Positions 39,907 to 42,158 of a DNA stretch of 42,158 bases are shown here, piece after piece. The translations under genes and the position numbers were made by a program. Positions within the stretch are counted from its first letter, which is position 1, and every line of letters begins with the position of its first letter. Where the stretch lies: positions 1-42,158 of the IMG/VR virus record IMGVR_UViG_3300021378_000056. The stretch is one strand, 5' to 3'. The notes beneath the pieces were generated by a model. That model had not been told where the DNA came from, searched no databases, and worked only from the letters and a program-made list of their open reading frames with translations. Origin of the DNA: a virus.

Positions 39907-40581
39907 CTAAGATTCTGCTGAGTAATCATCTTTCAGCCACTCCATTGTATCAAGAAATTTAAAATTTGCAATCAAATTATTAGCTACCTCCTTCGCAATA
40001 AGTCTGTGTTCCAATTGTGTTTCTACTCCACACCTTACTTGGCAATAATGAAGCCATGACCTCAAACTACCATTCATATACAATCTAGTCTTTGTTAAGC
40101 CTTCAGGTAGCAAGGCTCTTGCCTGCTCTTTAGCTACTCCATTGACCAATGCTTGCTTGTAAAGTCTTTGAGAATGCTGCCATAAATCCTGCTGTCCTTT
40201 GATAAACTCTTGATTTATATGTGTATTTTCAGATATAATACTATTCTGCTTATTCTTTACATCTTGCAACCTAGGCTGTCTCAAGATTGCTTCGTCTTCA
40301 GCTTCAGCATATCGCTGGCTAAACTCTTGAAAACTGAAAGACCTATGACGGATAATCTGCCTTCCTATATCACGTGTCGTCTCAATCTCAAACATTAGGT
40401 TTACCATTTCAAAAATACTAAAGTGCTTATGTTTGATGCAGTACCTTAGTAATCCTGCAGCTGTATTTGTATTCAACTGATTAGGTGGATTGGATACCCT
40501 AGCGCAATAACTAATAAACTCTTCAGCTGTTTTGATACCATCAATATTAGGTTGGCTGATTGATACTAAATCTACTTTCAT
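39907..40581 (-). CDS. thyX: FAD-dependent thymidylate synthase ThyX, 224 aa
   Basis: Makes dTMP from dUMP with flavin and methylene-tetrahydrofolate. The signature RHRSFSFQEFSQRYAE at about residues 77-92 matches RHRxxSxxxxSxRY of ThyX. A later RLYMNGSLRSWLHYCQVR segment gives further dUMP and folate contacts. It works with NrdAB to supply DNA precursors but is placed in the early region. Start overlaps the 60-aa gene by 4 bases; GAGGGGG is the ribosome site. Confidence 0.93.
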   Translation of the reverse strand: MKVDLVSISQPNIDGIKTAEEFISYCARVSNPPNQLNTNTAAGLLRYCIKHKHFSIFEMVNLMFEIETTRDIGRQIIRHRSFSFQEFSQRYAEAEDEAILRQPRLQDVKNKQNSIISENTHINQEFIKGQQDLWQHSQRLYKQALVNGVAKEQARALLPEGLTKTRLYMNGSLRSWLHYCQVRCGVETQLEHRLIAKEVANNLIANFKFLDTMEWLKDDYSAES

Positions 40582-40760
40582 GCATATACCCCCTCTTGGT
40601 TATCCTCATAGAAATATTGTAACTCCTGCTCTTCAAGAGCCAATATGGTTAATAAATGAGCTTGGCTTAGCTTATCAGCGATTAATGAGTAATTACCATC
40701 GCTTCTACCTTGCTCTGTAATAATACTATCTATTTTATTAGCAATACTTAAATTAGTCAT
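40578..40760 (-). CDS. Hypothetical early protein, 60 aa
   Basis: Unknown function. Helical and acidic (IANKIDSIITEQGRSDG, LLTILALEEQELQYFYEDNQE). AAGGAGAG gives a strong ribosome site, and the stop overlaps the thyX start. A 47-base AT-rich gap without features separates it from the gene upstream. Confidence 0.65.
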   Translation of the reverse strand: MTNLSIANKIDSIITEQGRSDGNYSLIADKLSQAHLLTILALEEQELQYFYEDNQEGVYA

Positions 40761-40807
40761 TTTGACTCTCCTTGTTTAATTATAAAGAACTTAATAATAA
40801 TAAAGTT

Positions 40808-41110
40808 TTAACTCGTATAGCCTAAAACTACAAAAATCCAGTTCCCATCACTACATTGTATTTCCGTACAATCTCTAAGCGTCTGAATTGACTTGTCGAG
40901 TGTAGCTAAACGCTCAGCATCTTTCTCTAACTCTGCAATGCGTTTATTGCTGTTAGATAGGGCGTATTTGTATGCGCCATGCGCTAAAGTATATTGTTCT
41001 AGGTATTCGGCATAATCTTCATCATTTTGATTTGGAATAAACTGTCCATGCTCTTCATCTCCCAACCAAATAGCGTCGAACCATTCTTTAAACTCTCTAT
41101 CGTTATCCAT
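40808..41110 (-). CDS. Hypothetical early protein with coiled coil, 100 aa
   Basis: The N-terminal half is acidic and aromatic (EFKEWFDAIWLGDEEHG, DYAEYLEQY). The middle (about 55-80) is a predicted coiled coil (NKRIAELEKDAERLATLDK). The C-terminus has two Cys and a beta strand. AAGGAGAG precedes the start. It overlaps the 84-aa gene by 8 bases. No known family. Confidence 0.65.
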   Translation of the reverse strand: MDNDREFKEWFDAIWLGDEEHGQFIPNQNDEDYAEYLEQYTLAHGAYKYALSNSNKRIAELEKDAERLATLDKSIQTLRDCTEIQCSDGNWIFVVLGYTS

Positions 41111-41357
41111 CTATACTCTCCTTGCTGGCTTTCGATTCCTTCATGGCTTCATTTGCGATATTCCAAACGGCTACACACAGTTCTTTAGGGTTATTCTGAG
41201 CATTGTCAATTGACAGTCTAATATCCTTCAAGGCATCTTCTAACCGCTTGATATAAGCTGATTGACTAGATAGCTTGGCTTTTAAGCACTCATTGCAATC
41301 AGAAATAAAATTACAATTCTTACCGTGTTCACATTTGAATATGTATAGCATTACCAT
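41103..41357 (-). CDS. Zinc-binding-like early protein, 84 aa
   Basis: A cysteine group near the start (Cys9, His11, Cys15, Cys21, Cys24) suggests a zinc knuckle. Residues about 27-50 form a helix or coiled coil (SSQSAYIKRLEDALKDIRLS). Similar phage proteins are unassigned. AAAGGAAT lies before the start. Unknown function. Confidence 0.6.
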   Translation of the reverse strand: MVMLYIFKCEHGKNCNFISDCNECLKAKLSSQSAYIKRLEDALKDIRLSIDNAQNNPKELCVAVWNIANEAMKESKASKESIDG

Positions 41358-41376
41358 GTTTATTCCTTTAGCTTAA

Positions 41377-41580
41377 TTAGTGCTTAACCAAACAAGACTT
41401 AGTGCCTAAACTGCAAATATTGCTCATAAAGACATTAACCTTACACTTTGGCTTATAGCATCGTGTAATCCCACATAAATCATGGTCTAAACTTTGCCAC
41501 TTTATTGAACCAATTTGATAATCTAATGGCTCGTTGCAAACTTCACATTTTGCGGTCAAATCTGGCGGTTCTCTTCCCAT
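41377..41580 (-). CDS. Cysteine-rich zinc-ribbon-like early protein, 67 aa
   Basis: Seven cysteines (12, 15, 36, 41, 46, 56, 63) and a Cys-x2-Cys hook (KCEVCNEPL) suggest one or two zinc sites. Start overlaps the stop of the 24-aa membrane peptide (TAATG), with AGGGGAT upstream. Could bind nucleic acid or host protein; nothing more can be said. Confidence 0.6.
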   Translation of the reverse strand: MGREPPDLTAKCEVCNEPLDYQIGSIKWQSLDHDLCGITRCYKPKCKVNVFMSNICSLGTKSCLVKH

Positions 41581-41654
41581 TAGAATATCCCCTGCTTAAT
41601 AGCGCAAATAGCTAATATGATTAGTGATAGGGTTAGGTATAAATAAAGGTTCAT
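41580..41654 (-). CDS. Tiny membrane peptide, 24 aa
   Basis: A 24-codon frame starts in an ATGA overlap with the pentapeptide gene stop and ends in a TAATG overlap with the next gene. It is almost all hydrophobic (MNLYLYLTLSLIILAICAI), with a short KQGIF tail, so a single membrane span. The two coupled junctions support translation. Third mini-membrane gene of the early region. Confidence 0.55.
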   Translation of the reverse strand: MNLYLYLTLSLIILAICAIKQGIF

Positions 41655-42158
41655 TTTGTGTCCCTTATTATAAATTTTAAAGCCTCTTTTTTATGTGCCT
41701 CACATTCTGCTAAAAGCCATGTTTTATTACTTTTCCAAAAGTCAGCAGCACTATCATGCATTTCAGCAATTTGCTCAGTAGTGAAAGATGCCCACTCTTT
41801 ATGGCTATGTCGTTGACACCCAATAGTCATGTATTCCGCTGTAATTAAAATATCCCAAGTTAAGTTAAGAATTGATATAGGTGTAATTACTAGTTTTTCA
41901 TCTCTCAAGTCAGCAAACCTCATGTCAGCACCTCTCAAGTCAGCAAACCTCATGTCAGCACCTCTCAAGTCAGCATAACTCAAGTCAGCTTCTCTCAAGT
42001 TAGCAAACCTCAAGTTAGCATACCTCAAGTTAGCACCTCTCGAGTCAGCAAACCTCATGTCAGCTTCTCTCAAGTTAGCAAACCTCAAGTTAGCATACCT
42101 CAAGTTAGCTCCTCTCAAGTCAGCAAACCTCATGTCAGCATACCTCCAGTTAGCAAAC
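41651..42158 (-). CDS. Pentapeptide-repeat protein, C-terminal part (start at 368)
   Basis: Continues the gene that begins at 368. It holds the second half of the 25 A(D/N)LRx repeats and then an 82-residue C-terminal domain (EKLVITPISILNLTWDILIT, IGCQRHSHKEWASF, FWKSNKTWLLAECEAH). This domain is common behind phage pentapeptide repeats, where ITxxxMxIGCxxH is a recurring pattern; its role is not known. An internal ATG at 42133 would give 160 aa but is not the true start, because the frame is open upstream and joins the other contig end. Confidence 0.85.
   Translation of the reverse strand, partial: FANWRYADMRFADLRGANLRYANLRFANLREADMRFADSRGANLRYANLRFANLREADLSYADLRGADMRFADLRGADMRFADLRDEKLVITPISILNLTWDILITAEYMTIGCQRHSHKEWASFTTEQIAEMHDSAADFWKSNKTWLLAECEAHKKEALKFIIRDTK
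42021..42158. repeat. Terminal redundancy of the contig, copy 2
   Basis: Copy of bases 1-138 with one difference at 42146. See the copy at the window start: circular overlap inside the pentapeptide repeats. Unique genome length is therefore about 42,020 bp if the overlap is true and no repeat units were lost. Confidence 0.85.

Noticed and set aside
1-42158. tRNA genes, integrase, transposases
   Set aside because: None noticed by eye in any gap; the gene set is that of a lytic phage. A tRNA scan was not possible here.

Overview
The window is an almost complete genome of a T7-like podovirus (Autographiviridae-type). The evidence is a single-subunit RNA polymerase, a T7-style replication module and a T7-style virion module in one colinear set. 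Every gene I accept lies on the minus strand, so transcription runs from high to low coordinates. The first 138 bases (1-138) recur at the end (42021-42158) with one mismatch, and a gene continues in frame across that join. The contig is therefore circular as assembled, about 42,020 bp unique, and was cut inside a pentapeptide-repeat gene. The physical ends of the virion DNA are more likely in the 2.2-2.9 kb gap behind the large terminase. The sequence is AT-rich. The gene set (class I ribonucleotide reductase, ThyX, PhoH-like ATPase, MazG-like hydrolase, metallophosphoesterase) is typical of marine podoviruses.

Layout in transcription order. (1) An early region starts at a sigma-70-like promoter (2037-2065), runs down through position 1 and continues from 42158 to about 39411. 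It holds a GP88-like cysteine-rich protein, many tiny proteins including three single-membrane-span peptides of 24-33 aa, a 245-aa pentapeptide-repeat protein, two zinc-ribbon-like proteins, ThyX, a PhoH-like ATPase and then the phage RNA polymerase (36182-38710). (2) A phage promoter and an AT-rich repeat region (36.0-36.2 kb) resembling a T7-type origin precede the replication genes: SSB, RusA resolvase, primase-helicase, DNA polymerase, MazG-like proteins, NrdB, NrdA, a ClpP-like protease, a metallophosphoesterase and a 5'-3' exonuclease. (3) A terminator and a second phage promoter (25.4 kb) precede the virion genes: portal, scaffold, capsid, tail tube A and B, tail fibre, a lysis cassette, three internal virion proteins, and small and large terminase. 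A strong hairpin terminator lies just behind the capsid gene. (4) A third phage promoter (2.9 kb) follows the large terminase and leads into a 740-bp region that looks non-coding.

The main discovery is in that last region. At 2536-2607, with its own ribosome binding site, is a 23-codon gene for a peptide that matches PqqA, the precursor of the redox cofactor pyrroloquinoline quinone (PQQ), including the Glu-x3-Tyr pair that becomes PQQ. No other pqq gene is present, so the phage peptide would need the host PqqB-E machinery. This suggests a PQQ-making host; a marine methylotroph using PQQ-dependent methanol dehydrogenase is a reasonable but unproven guess. Other points of note are a conserved phage-promoter family, related 11-bp iterons beside two of these promoters, a transglycosylase domain on a different internal virion protein than in T7, and a possible DNA-mimic pentapeptide protein in the early region.
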